Virus record (IMG/VR): IMGVR_UViG_3300042923_000724
Coordinates: 1 to 40,359 of that record
Reading direction: 5' to 3' (one strand)
Length of the DNA stretch: 40,359 nucleotides
Origin: a virus
Shown here: positions 20,017 through 26,752 of the stretch, piece after piece
How the letters are laid out: every line of letters starts with the position of its first letter
How positions within the stretch are numbered: position 1 is the first letter of the stretch
The notes under the pieces: generated by a model
Database searches by the model: none
The model's input: the letters and a program-made list of their open reading frames with translations, nothing else
What the model was told of the DNA's origin: nothing
Program-made: the position numbers and the translations under genes

Positions 20017-20136
20017 CACCGGCCGGTTGTCGTTGTACCACCGTGCAAGCTCGACGGGTGTCGGACATGCGCCACCCTTGTTGAAAACGGGGCATAGGGT
20101 GGCGGATTTGCATACCGCGCAGACGTGCTCGATCAA
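19981..20136 (-). CDS. Cysteine-rich miniprotein antisense to the regulator's 3' end (51 aa)
   Basis: From TTG 20136, preceded by GGGGGG at good spacing, the minus strand encodes IEHVCAVCKSATLCPVFNKGG, then ACPTPVELARWYNDNRP. It has four cysteines (CAVC, C, C) in a likely zinc site and a protein-like second half. The last 36 nt lie antisense to the HTH gene. The TTG start and antisense overlap make it less certain than its neighbours. Confidence 0.5.
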   Translation of the reverse strand: MIEHVCAVCKSATLCPVFNKGGACPTPVELARWYNDNRPVLVAESRSALAN

Positions 20137-20410
20137 TTGGTTCCCCCCCGGGAGTTGGATGCTGGATCGTTCTAAAGGGCGAGGTACCTCACCGGGGCCA
20201 GGGGTGAGTATGAGGGGACTCTAACCCTTGCCGGGGACAACCGAACCCCCACTGGACATCAAATGCCCTGCGCGCGGTAAAGATTGGGTAAAGGCGTTCC
20301 CGTTTGTCCCCCGAAGTACCACTACCGGTAGGCCAGCATCTGTGCTACTCCCTACACTCCACCGGACCGATGTCGCCCCTTCGCGATCATGTCGCGCGGC
20401 GCTGTGCGTG
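20137..20410. other. Intergenic stretch without a recognisable gene
   Basis: These 274 bp hold no supported gene. CTCACC/GGTGAG (about 20189-20209) can form a short hairpin. No clear promoter for the minus-strand miniprotein was found. Confidence 0.5.
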
Positions 20411-20451
20411 GGTGTATTGCACCCGGGCGCTGGACGTGGTGTAATACACCC
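20411..20451 (+). promoter_or_regulatory. Autoregulated leaderless promoter of the RHH gene
   Basis: TTGCAC (20417-20422), 17 nt, TGTAAT (20440-20445) form a good promoter. The -10 ends 6 nt before the GTG start, so the transcript should begin at or next to the start codon. The -35 lies in the inverted repeat GGTGTATTGCACC (20411-20423) and the -10 in GGTGTAATACACC (20438-20450). Such paired dyads 27 bp apart are typical for ribbon-helix-helix autorepression. Confidence 0.7.
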
Positions 20452-20871
20452 GTGCCGAACAAACCGAAAACGCCCAATCGCTCATTTCGACTCGACGAGG
20501 AGACCGTGACCAAGATGCAAGACATCCAGCAATCGATTGGAACGACGAACCTGTCCGATACTGTGCGATCCACCGTCCAAGCGATGCACGTTCTCGGTGA
20601 GGCGATGCGACAGGGGCTTCCCGAGGGCATCAGCCTGGATGCCGTCGCCGCAGCCGACGAGGCATCCTGGCTCAACGCTTTCATGCCCGACCCCGAGGCA
20701 AGCCGTCGCCTCGTCGCGGCGCTCGTAGCGGCTAAGCCTTATCTTGAGGCCGAGTCGCGCGCCGACGAGAGGCAGAAGACTTTGCGCGACGTCATCACCC
20801 GCCTAGAAGGCTGGAGTCCGAAGTCCGTCGACCCGATGGTGATCGCACATCTTCGGTCGTTGCTCGACTAG
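20452..20871 (+). CDS. Ribbon-helix-helix regulator
   Basis: The 139-aa protein starts at GTG 20452 (MPNKPKTPNRSFRLDEETV). Residues 9-50 form a ribbon-helix-helix domain: RSFRLDEETVTKMQDIQQSIG, then NLSDTVRSTVQAMHVL, with RSFRLD as the DNA-contacting strand. The remaining 90 residues are helical and may bind an effector or oligomerise. It likely represses its own promoter through the two GGTGTA dyads, and may control lysogeny functions nearby. Confidence 0.8.
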   Translation: MPNKPKTPNRSFRLDEETVTKMQDIQQSIGTTNLSDTVRSTVQAMHVLGEAMRQGLPEGISLDAVAAADEASWLNAFMPDPEASRRLVAALVAAKPYLEAESRADERQKTLRDVITRLEGWSPKSVDPMVIAHLRSLLD

Positions 20872-20918
20872 GAAGACAGCGTTCGTACGTATACCCGCAG
20901 TCCGGTAGATGTCGTCCA

Positions 20919-20934
20919 CCGTCATTCGTGACGG
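20919..20934 (+). terminator. Hairpin with TTCG tetraloop after the RHH gene
   Basis: CCGTCA-TTCG-TGACGG is a perfect 6-bp stem with a stable tetraloop 47 nt downstream of the RHH stop. It has no T-run, so it could be a weak terminator, an mRNA-stabilising end or an integrase arm-region element. Confidence 0.4.
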
Positions 20935-21019
20935 GGTCGGGGTGCACCGAATTGGACTCGGGTACACGGAGGGGTTCACCTGATGTGTCCGTCTGGACCC
21001 CGTCCCTTACTCTCTACTG

Positions 21020-21066
21020 TGCCCCCGACAGGAATCGAACCTGCGACCTTTGGTACCGGAAACCAA
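21020..21066 (-). other. attP: attP core: 3' half of a tRNA-Arg(CCG) gene
   Basis: On the minus strand 21066-21020 reads as the anticodon arm to 3' end of tRNA-Arg: TTGGT-TTCCGGT-ACCAA (anticodon CCG), T-arm CAGG-TTCGATT-CCTG, acceptor CGGGGGC and A73. The 5' half (D-arm and acceptor partner GCCCCCG) is absent upstream. Phage integrases use such 3' tRNA copies as attachment cores, so insertion rebuilds the host tRNA. It is 740 bp upstream of the integrase gene. Confidence 0.88.
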
Positions 21067-21118
21067 CGGTAAGGGGTAGACTGGTGCTAGAAACCGCGGG
21101 AATCTCGCGGAATCCACC

Positions 21119-21157
21119 GTGTCCAACTGGACACAACAGAGGGGCCAGGGGTACACT
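21119..21157 (+). promoter_or_regulatory. Rightward promoter of the integrase operon, with operator
   Basis: TGGACA (21128-21133), 18 nt, TACACT (21152-21157) form a promoter whose -35 lies inside the dyad GTGTCCAACTGGACAC (21119-21134). This is the same operator type as at 19.6 kb. A related, one-mismatch copy lies at 20985-21000. Binding here would repress the small genes and integrase at 21.2-22.9 kb. Confidence 0.7.
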
Positions 21158-21180
21158 AGTGAGGTACACCAAAAGAAGAA

Positions 21181-21209
21181 GCCCCGCACCTGCGCGAACA
21201 GGTCGGGGC
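21181..21209 (+). promoter_or_regulatory. Hairpin leader, copy 1
   Basis: GCCCCG-C-ACCTG and CAGGT-CGGGGC pair around a 6-nt loop, 26 nt before the first gene of the integrase operon. A close copy lies at 23132-23161 and a looser one at 36598-36626. On the opposite strand the hairpin is followed by TTCTTCTTTT, so it can also act as a terminator for leftward transcripts. Confidence 0.6.
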
Positions 21210-21234
21210 GATGGCCGATCGGAAAGGGATCGAC

Positions 21235-21420
21235 ATGACTAAGACTACCGAATGCCGCCGTGAGGACCGCGCAGTCCGAGCGGCGCGTGCCTGGAGCTTT
21301 GCGATCTTTCAGGCCTTTCAACCCCTCCACGCTCACGTTGGAAGCCGCGAGGGACGCATCATGAGCTCGACTCTGACGGCGGCAGAAGTCCGTGACGAAA
21401 CCGTGAGGGACGCGCCGTGA
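21235..21420 (+). CDS. Small lysogeny-region protein with an internal start (61 aa)
   Basis: It starts MTKTTECRREDRAVRAARAW after AAAGGGATCGAC. It is basic at the N-terminus. An in-frame internal ATG at 21361, preceded by GAGGGACGCATC, could give a 19-aa product MSSTLTAAEVRDETV. The stop overlaps the next GTG (GTGA). The motif REGRIMS around the internal start is shared with the gene at 23186 (PEGRVMS). The function is unknown. Confidence 0.65.
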   Translation: MTKTTECRREDRAVRAARAWSFAIFQAFQPLHAHVGSREGRIMSSTLTAAEVRDETVRDAP

Positions 21421-21596
21421 CCGGGCAATGTGCCTTCGCTTCCGACCGATCAGGCATCCGCTGCCAGGAAGGGGCCGATGGCGAGCACCCGCTGCACTGG
21501 GCGCGAGACACAGAGGGCCGGATCGTCATGAAGCGCTGGGGCCCCCAGGTCCCCGCTGACACGACAGGAGAAGAGGCCGCGAGGGACTTATCATGA
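21417..21596 (+). CDS. Small zinc-finger-like protein (59 aa)
   Basis: The frame begins at GTG 21417, MTGQCAFASDRSGIRCQEGADG, and continues EHPLHWARDTEG. Cys, Cys, His and His form a plausible zinc site (CxxxxxxxxxxC, EHPLH). The C-terminus VPADTTGEEAARDLS repeats the PADTTGE tails of minus-strand genes at 7.1-7.6 kb, since the same start-associated DNA is used. GTGA and ATGA overlaps tie it to both neighbours. Confidence 0.7.
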   Translation: MTGQCAFASDRSGIRCQEGADGEHPLHWARDTEGRIVMKRWGPQVPADTTGEEAARDLS

Positions 21597-21784
21597 ACGA
21601 TTCCACAGACTGGAAGCCGGGAGACCGCGCCGTGCTCGTCGTCACCGGGCGCGAGTACACCGTTCGAGCAGTCACCTACGACACGTTTGGGTCGAGACAG
21701 CGCCCGCGCGTGGAGGCAATCCTTCATCTCTCTGGAGACTCGGGCAACACAAGCATGCGTGCCGCGCACTTCAGTCATGCGTAA
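21593..21784 (+). CDS. Small SH3-like protein (63 aa)
   Basis: MNDSTDWKPGDRAVLVVTGREYTVRAVTYDTFG looks like a small barrel with the W-x-PGD and GREYTVR strands, often called SH3-like. It follows the start-associated motif GAGGGACTTATC and overlaps the previous stop. It lies 20 bp before the integrase gene. No family is recognised. Confidence 0.68.
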   Translation: MNDSTDWKPGDRAVLVVTGREYTVRAVTYDTFGSRQRPRVEAILHLSGDSGNTSMRAAHFSHA

Positions 21785-21804
21785 GCCGTCGCCGCGTAAG
21801 AACC

Positions 21805-22956
21805 ATGGCTAGGGCAAAGGGTGAGGGGGGCCTCTTCTACAGTGAGGCCCGTGGACTGTGGATCGGGCGGATACAACTCCCCCCAGGCCCAGACGGCAAG
21901 CCGCGACGCAAGCAAGTCACTGCGAAGACGCAGGCCGCGCTACAGAAGAAACTGTCCGAGTTGCGGAAGCAGTTGGAGAAGCAGGGTGACCTGCACACCG
22001 CTTCGTTCAGGGTGGACGACTACCTCGACTACTGGATGCGTGAGATCGTCACTCCCAGCCGGCGCCCGAAGACGGCCGCGTCGTACCGGTCGAACCTTAA
22101 GTGGGTGCGGACAGCCATCGGGAGGATGCGTCTCCCCGACGTGAAGCCGGAACACATCCGCCGCGTCATCACCGTCATGCGTGACAACGGCCTGTCATCC
22201 ACCTACCAGCGGAACGTGCACTCCGTGATGGCCGCGGCGTTCATGGACGCCGAACGTGAAGGCAGGATCGCACGCAACCCCGTCGATCTCGTACCCGCAC
22301 CGAAGAAAGCCGTCACCGACCTACACGCACTCACCGCACAAGAAGCCATCGACCTGCTCGAGGTGTTCTCCCAAACAACGGAAGGTGCGCTGTGGGCGAC
22401 GTTCATCCTCACCGGCGCGCGGCGTGGTGAAGTGCTCGGGTTGCAATGGGATCGGGTCAGCGACGTCCTCGACCTGTCATGGCAGTTGCAGCGCATCACC
22501 GACGGCCAGCAACTCCCCGACGGCTTCGAATACCAGCACCTCACGGACGGTCTCTACCTCACGCGCCCTAAGACGCGTGCGGGGTGGCGCATCGTGCCCC
22601 TCGTAGACCCCCTGGCGTCCATTCTGACGCGCTACCGCGACCAGTCAGTCACCAGCCCCTACGGCCTTGTTTTCGCACGCCCTAACGGGCACCCCTTCGA
22701 CCCCGACTTCATCACGAAACAGTGGATCAAGATCCGGGAGCTCGCGGGCATCAACCGCAACGTGCGTGTCCATGACCTCAGGCACACCACAGTCGACCTG
22801 CTGTACGCGGCCGGAGTCGACGAGGTCACCATCACAGCCATCATCGGCCACTCGTCACGGGTCATGTCGAGGGCGTACAAGTCCCGGTCAGACATTGAGG
22901 CGCTGCGGCGCGGGATGCTCCAGCTCTCCGCGTCCCTCACTTCCCCCGAGTCCTGA
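21805..22956 (+). CDS. int: Tyrosine integrase
   Basis: The 383-aa site-specific recombinase has three parts. These are an N-terminal arm-binding part (GEGGLFYSEARGLWIGRIQLPPG), a SAM-like core-binding domain (about residues 65-160: DDYLDYWMREIVTP, TAASYRSNLKWV), and the catalytic domain from about 170. Catalytic residues are Arg in GARRGEVLG, HDLRHT (H-x-x-R), GHSS (His) and the nucleophile Tyr in MSRAYKS. It would recombine the tRNA-Arg attP with the host tRNA gene. The length is usual for actinophage integrases. Confidence 0.96.
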   Translation: MARAKGEGGLFYSEARGLWIGRIQLPPGPDGKPRRKQVTAKTQAALQKKLSELRKQLEKQGDLHTASFRVDDYLDYWMREIVTPSRRPKTAASYRSNLKWVRTAIGRMRLPDVKPEHIRRVITVMRDNGLSSTYQRNVHSVMAAAFMDAEREGRIARNPVDLVPAPKKAVTDLHALTAQEAIDLLEVFSQTTEGALWATFILTGARRGEVLGLQWDRVSDVLDLSWQLQRITDGQQLPDGFEYQHLTDGLYLTRPKTRAGWRIVPLVDPLASILTRYRDQSVTSPYGLVFARPNGHPFDPDFITKQWIKIRELAGINRNVRVHDLRHTTVDLLYAAGVDEVTITAIIGHSSRVMSRAYKSRSDIEALRRGMLQLSASLTSPES

Positions 22957-23005
22957 CCGTTGAGCAGTCTGGTATGCAGTGCCGGTTACTGGGGGCTACT
23001 TTGTC

Positions 23006-23037
23006 CTACTGTTCCGCGTGGTTCCGCGGAAGAGTAG
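23006..23037 (+). terminator. Terminator after integrase
   Basis: CTACT-G-TTCCGCG and CGCGGAA-G-AGTAG pair over 12 positions with one G-G mismatch and a 6-nt loop, 50 nt after the integrase stop. The outer GGCTACTT (22995-23002) and AAGTAGCC (23076-23083) also form an inverted repeat, possibly an integrase arm-site pair or an extended stem. Confidence 0.55.
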
Positions 23038-23131
23038 CCGTGGGTAGCGTCAAGTAATCTCCGAAAACATCCACTAAGTAGCCACCTGGCCCCTGTTAAT
23101 TGTCCGGGTCAGACGGTAGTATCACAGAGAA

Positions 23132-23161
23132 GCCCCGCACCTGCTGTGAACAGGCCGGGGC
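23132..23161 (+). promoter_or_regulatory. Hairpin leader, copy 2
   Basis: GCCCCG-C-ACCTG and CAGG-C-CGGGGC form the same hairpin as at 21181-21209. It is followed by the similar GATGACCGGAAAC and, 24 nt later, by the ATG of the next gene. A TAGTAT (23117-23122) 10 nt upstream could be a -10 element, putting the hairpin right at the 5' end of the RNA. No good -35 is visible. Confidence 0.55.
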
Positions 23162-23185
23162 GATGACCGGAAACGAGGTTCCGAT

Positions 23186-23566
23186 ATGACCACTGTAGAC
23201 GAGGCCCGCGCCGCACTGGCGGCTGAGATCCGGGCAGGGGACTTCGAGGATCGCGGCTGGATGATCGACGCGCTCGACCGCGCCCTCGCCCTGCTCGAGC
23301 CGGCCCCTGACGCCGAAGCTCGACCCGAGGGACGCGTCATGAGCCACTTCCTGGCCGTGCGTCACGAGTCATACGACAGCGACGCCATGTACGGAATCTT
23401 CGACACGCTCCAGGAAGCGGTGCACGCGCTTGAGCAGGCAGACGACCGGTCGGCGGCGATCGAACTGTGGGTCGGAACGAACATCGTCGAGTCGCGGGAG
23501 TGGATATCAGACGACTGGATGACCTGGGAGCAGTACCGGGCACTCGGGTCCGCGTCGGGGGCGTAG
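23186..23566 (+). CDS. Hypothetical protein with internal start-associated sequence (126 aa)
   Basis: An N-terminal acidic helical part (MTTVDEARAALAAEIRAGDFEDRGWMIDALDRALALLEP) leads into a second part from MSHFLAVRHESYDSDAMYG. The junction PEGRVMS carries GAGGGACGCGTC before an in-frame ATG (23337), as in the gene at 21235. So a shorter 76-aa product is possible. No known family. Confidence 0.68.
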   Translation: MTTVDEARAALAAEIRAGDFEDRGWMIDALDRALALLEPAPDAEARPEGRVMSHFLAVRHESYDSDAMYGIFDTLQEAVHALEQADDRSAAIELWVGTNIVESREWISDDWMTWEQYRALGSASGA

Positions 23567-23600
23567 CCGGGAGTCGGACCTTGCTCGTACGCTCCCCCGT

Positions 23601-23882
23601 ATGGGCCGGTTGAGTAAGGCGACACTGCTAGACATCCGGCTCTCCGCGATCTGCACCCGCAACCAATACACCCACGACCCGGGACCAGTCATCGACGAGC
23701 TGCGACAAGTGGCCGGGTCGCACACCGACATTCTTGCGATGGTCGCCGGCACGTGGGCTGGCTATTACAGGAACCCGCACACAAGTGAACTAGCGGACGC
23801 GTTACTCCAGGTTGAGGGTGCGACGGACTGGGTGGAGTTGGGGATCAAGCGTCGCGGGGCTGAACCACACAAGACCCCGTAA
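23601..23882 (+). CDS. Hypothetical protein (93 aa)
   Basis: MGRLSKATLLDIRLSAICTRNQYTHDPGPVIDELRQVAG is followed by a helical part (HTDILAMVAGTWAGYYRNPHTSELADALLQVEGA). It is the last plus-strand gene before the convergent late operon. Helical build resembles small unclassified proteins near integrases in actinophages. The function is unknown. Confidence 0.68.
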   Translation: MGRLSKATLLDIRLSAICTRNQYTHDPGPVIDELRQVAGSHTDILAMVAGTWAGYYRNPHTSELADALLQVEGATDWVELGIKRRGAEPHKTP

Positions 23883-23888
23883 ACGCAG

Positions 23889-23931
23889 AGAAGCGCCCCC
23901 CGAACCTCCCGAAGGAGGCCCGAGGGGCGAT
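23889..23931 (-). terminator. Bidirectional terminator between the lysogeny and late regions
   Basis: The 43-bp segment folds as CGCCCC...GGGGCG with an inner CCTCC/GGAGG stem and a GAA-type loop. It lies between the convergent ends of the plus-strand gene (23882) and the minus-strand esterase (23953). On the minus strand it is followed by CTTCTCTGCGTTT. Confidence 0.75.
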
Positions 23932-23952
23932 CTTGCATAGGTGTGTCAATCT

Positions 23953-24843
23953 TCACACGATGTCGAGTATCTCGACGGGCTGCCAGCACACGCCCACACG
24001 TGAGAGCACCCTGGCGAGCTCACCGTCAACAAAGACGGACTTACGCGCCCAGAACACGTCCCCCGCGGGCAACGGTTCCAGGGTGGACAGCACGAACGCT
24101 TCCACATCGGCCGGGAAGTAGTTCGACACGTCAACATGCGGGCCGGTGCCGGTCAATCTTGACAGTTGCGCCGGGTGCCCATCGATGTGCGTCACGAACA
24201 CGTCCGCGTGCTGCGCCTTTGGGATGGCCGTGTCGCCGGTGGACGCCTCGAGCAGCATTCGCTTGCCGTCGTATAAGGTCGCCGCGATGACGCACGGGTC
24301 ATGCCCGACCGTCTTGGCGGCATAGTCGGACCCGTCCGAGGCGATGCCATACGCGGTGCGGATAGCCGACCGGTAGGAGGCGTTCGCGTGCGCCACGGAC
24401 AGGTTCACTGCACCGTCGATGGTGACCATGCCGCGTACGTCGGGGATGACGTCGTTGGCGTACAGCAACGCGACGATCAGCCCGCCCATCGACTGTCCGT
24501 GGAAGACAGTATCCGTGACGGGGAACTGCGTGTGCACCCACTCGGACAGCAGCACGTACGCGTCTTGCCCGGCCTGGTTGCCCCACGAGTTCCCCTGGGC
24601 GTAGGACGAGGCGACGATCCACCCCTGATCGATCATCCGGTCCCGGGTCTCGACCATACGGACGTTGTTGATCGTCGTCTGGTCGCCGGAGTGACCGTGC
24701 GCACATAGCAGCAGCGCGGTCGCGTCCTCGCTGGGGATGCAGACGAGGCACGTGTCACCGTCGAGCGACAACGTGACCTCAACGTACGCGGTCCCGTTCG
24801 CCGTCGTCTTACTCAGCCGAGACACCTCATTCGGGTAGGGCAT
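23953..24843 (-). CDS. Alpha/beta hydrolase (esterase-like) virion or lysis protein
   Basis: The 296-aa protein is a serine hydrolase. ALLLCAHGHSGDQ gives the oxyanion hole, GQSMGGLIVALL the nucleophile elbow with Ser, a likely acid Asp is in GDTAIPK, and a His in GTGPHVDV. It could deacylate cell-wall polysaccharide or act in host-surface degradation. The GQSMGG elbow is not the cutinase form of mycobacteriophage LysB (GxSQG). It is the last gene of the late operon, directly after the lectin-like tail protein (TGATG overlap). A tail-associated esterase is therefore the best guess. Confidence 0.82.
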   Translation of the reverse strand: MPYPNEVSRLSKTTANGTAYVEVTLSLDGDTCLVCIPSEDATALLLCAHGHSGDQTTINNVRMVETRDRMIDQGWIVASSYAQGNSWGNQAGQDAYVLLSEWVHTQFPVTDTVFHGQSMGGLIVALLYANDVIPDVRGMVTIDGAVNLSVAHANASYRSAIRTAYGIASDGSDYAAKTVGHDPCVIAATLYDGKRMLLEASTGDTAIPKAQHADVFVTHIDGHPAQLSRLTGTGPHVDVSNYFPADVEAFVLSTLEPLPAGDVFWARKSVFVDGELARVLSRVGVCWQPVEILDIV

Positions 24844-26087
24844 CAGGCCACCCCGTACCATGTCTTCAGCTCGTCCACCTTGGCGTCGATATCGGCGTCA
24901 GACACGGCACCCGCGTACAGTGCCCCGTCGTAGAACTCCATCGCCGTACGGGTCGCGCCGGTCGTGTTGGCTGCGAGGCGCCAACCCTCACACGATTCGG
25001 TACCTGGCGACGAGATCGCATACACGGTCCCGTCGATGTTTACTCGACCACTAGCACCCTGATAGCGGATGGCTGCAACGTGGATGGTTGTGGTCGGCGC
25101 CGGCCCCGCAGCCTGGGTAGACCCGGCGAACACCGAATACTGACTCGCACCAGTGGCGAACGTCTCACGGTTGGCGGCGCTGTTTGTCGTGCCGAGGATC
25201 GTCCTGCCACTGGTGGTCGCTAGAAGTCGGAAGACGACGAACTTCGTAACGGGCTGGGCGAAGACGCCAACCGCTGCGGATGCTGCGTCGTTGGTCCCGT
25301 CGAAAACAATCGAGGGCTTCACCGACCCGGTCTCGTACTTCGGGGCTCCGAACGGCACCAGATCTGCGCCGTCGCCTACACGGTTCTCCAGCGTCGGGAT
25401 CGTTGCCCCGTCGGCGTATAGGCCCTGGAAGTCTGAGGCGCGGAAATGGGCAACCAGCGGCGCGCTGGACAGGCTGCTGGGGAAAGCGGGAGCCCCCGCG
25501 AGACCGCGAGTCGCGACAGCCGCGGAGGAGACTGCGGACTCGTTGCCGAAGGGGTCAGTGGCGCTCACCGTGTAGCTGTACGCAGTGTCGAATGCTGCTG
25601 ACGTGTCAGAGTGAGTGAGCGCTGTAACCGTCGTGAGCGACACGCCATCCCGGTAGATGGTGTAGTGCCCGATCGCACCAGAGTCATCCACCGAAGCGGT
25701 CCATGCGAGGTCCACGCCACTAGCGGTCACTGTTGCCGTGAGCCCGGCGGGCACGCTCGGTGGCGTTGCGTCCACGCGCGTTGTTACCCACAGCGCACCA
25801 TCCGGAAGGTCCGGGGGCAGGGTGTCCGCAACCTGGCCGAGCAGAACGCCCTCGAGACTGTTCGCCACATCAAGAACGCCCGTGGCGCGGGACGAGTATG
25901 CAAGCGCAGTGTCTACAGCTTCGGCAATGTAGACCCCGGATGGCAGGGTCCACGACAGCACCACCGGCCCGTGAGCAGAACTCGCGGAACCGGCGGTGCC
26001 AGTCTCGACTACCTCACCAGCGGCATCACGGACTGTCACCGATCGACCCGCGGCGGACGCGGGGAATGAGAATGAGTAAACAGGCAC
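24843..26087 (-). CDS. Tail protein with fibronectin III and lectin-like domains
   Basis: The 414-aa protein has an N-terminal beta part (1-100). A fibronectin type III domain follows at about 107-195 (PPSVPAGLTATVTASGVDLAWTAS, YTIYRDGVSLTTV, YSYTVSATDPFGNES). Last comes a jelly-roll, LamG/concanavalin-like part (about 205-414: VAHFRASDFQGLYADG, PSIVFDGTND, MEFYDGALYAGAVSDADID). Such proteins bind cell-surface sugars at the tail tip. GTG 26087 follows GGAGG by 6 nt. Confidence 0.85.
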   Translation of the reverse strand: MPVYSFSFPASAAGRSVTVRDAAGEVVETGTAGSASSAHGPVVLSWTLPSGVYIAEAVDTALAYSSRATGVLDVANSLEGVLLGQVADTLPPDLPDGALWVTTRVDATPPSVPAGLTATVTASGVDLAWTASVDDSGAIGHYTIYRDGVSLTTVTALTHSDTSAAFDTAYSYTVSATDPFGNESAVSSAAVATRGLAGAPAFPSSLSSAPLVAHFRASDFQGLYADGATIPTLENRVGDGADLVPFGAPKYETGSVKPSIVFDGTNDAASAAVGVFAQPVTKFVVFRLLATTSGRTILGTTNSAANRETFATGASQYSVFAGSTQAAGPAPTTTIHVAAIRYQGASGRVNIDGTVYAISSPGTESCEGWRLAANTTGATRTAMEFYDGALYAGAVSDADIDAKVDELKTWYGVA

Positions 26088-26117
26088 CAGGATCCTCCAG
26101 GTAGTCGATAGGCGGGT

Positions 26118-26189
26118 TTAGAACCAGCGGAAGGCGAACCGGAGGAGCAGTCGGACGCTGTTGCCCTTGAATGGGGTCGGACGGATCAC
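26118..26189 (-). CDS. Tiny coupled ORF (23 aa)
   Basis: GTG 26189 sits in the stop of the holin gene (GTGA). It encodes MIRPTPFKGNSVRLLLRFAF plus RWF. It is basic and hydrophobic, could be membrane-active, and fills the only gap between holin and tail protein. Support is the coupling and the absence of other content; the length keeps confidence low. Confidence 0.4.
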   Translation of the reverse strand: MIRPTPFKGNSVRLLLRFAFRWF

Positions 26190-26404
26190 TCGTCGGCCCC
26201 GTCAGACGGGACGTTCGGGAACTGGTAGACGCTGAACGCGGTCAGGATGGCGATGCCGATACGGATGTACCGGACCACCTCGTCGTCGAGCGCGAGCTCA
26301 CCCGTGATGATGACGAGGGCGCCACCGACCACCGCTACCCAGAATTTCGTGTACTGCTGCGCCGTCTTGATCCAGGCGGCGACCTTGTCGTGAAAGGTCT
26401 TCAT
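26186..26404 (-). CDS. Holin
   Basis: The 72-aa protein resembles actinophage holins: an amphipathic N-terminus (MKTFHDKVAAWIKTAQQYTK), a first membrane segment FWVAVVGGALVIITG, and a second around IRIGIAILTAFSVYQF, with a short polar C-terminus. It would form membrane holes for lysis timing. It is next to a second membrane protein and the endolysin. Confidence 0.82.
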   Translation of the reverse strand: MKTFHDKVAAWIKTAQQYTKFWVAVVGGALVIITGELALDDEVVRYIRIGIAILTAFSVYQFPNVPSDGADE

Positions 26405-26431
26405 TTTTCCTCCAAAGAGTTGGTTTCTGGG

Positions 26432-26752
26432 TTACCGGGGCAGATTCACCGGCCAGATAGGGCGGGGTCGGTCTGTCGTCTCGACGTAGCCGCCCCACTC
26501 GTGCAGGACGTGCGCATGCGACCGGTACGCGTTGCGTTCGTTCTCCAGCAACGTGACGCGGTCCTCGAGCTTCTTGATGTCGTCGCGCATGCCCTGTGCG
26601 TACTCGAGGGCGAGTTGGCCGGCGTCGACCTTCGCGTTGCGACGGTTCGTCAGCCACGTGCCCAGGGAGGCGCCGCCTGCCGTGAGGAACGCCGCCACGA
26701 TCAGCCCCAGCGCGCCCCAGACAGCCGCCGGTACGGATCCGAGGTCAACCAT
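26432..26752 (-). CDS. Lysis-module membrane protein with coiled coil
   Basis: The 106-aa protein has one N-terminal membrane helix (VWGALGLIVAAFLTAGGASLGTWL), then a long coiled coil (KVDAGQLALEYAQGMRDDIKKLEDRVTLLENERNAYR) and a Trp/Pro-rich tail. Such proteins beside the endolysin are often a second holin or a spanin/antiholin-like factor. ATG 26752 overlaps the endolysin stop (TGATG). Confidence 0.8.
   Translation of the reverse strand: MVDLGSVPAAVWGALGLIVAAFLTAGGASLGTWLTNRRNAKVDAGQLALEYAQGMRDDIKKLEDRVTLLENERNAYRSHAHVLHEWGGYVETTDRPRPIWPVNLPR

Noticed and set aside
23953-24843. LysB mycolyl-arabinogalactan esterase
   Set aside because: The nucleophile elbow is GQSMGG and the fold pattern is not cutinase-like; the position next to a tail lectin-like gene suggests a surface esterase instead.
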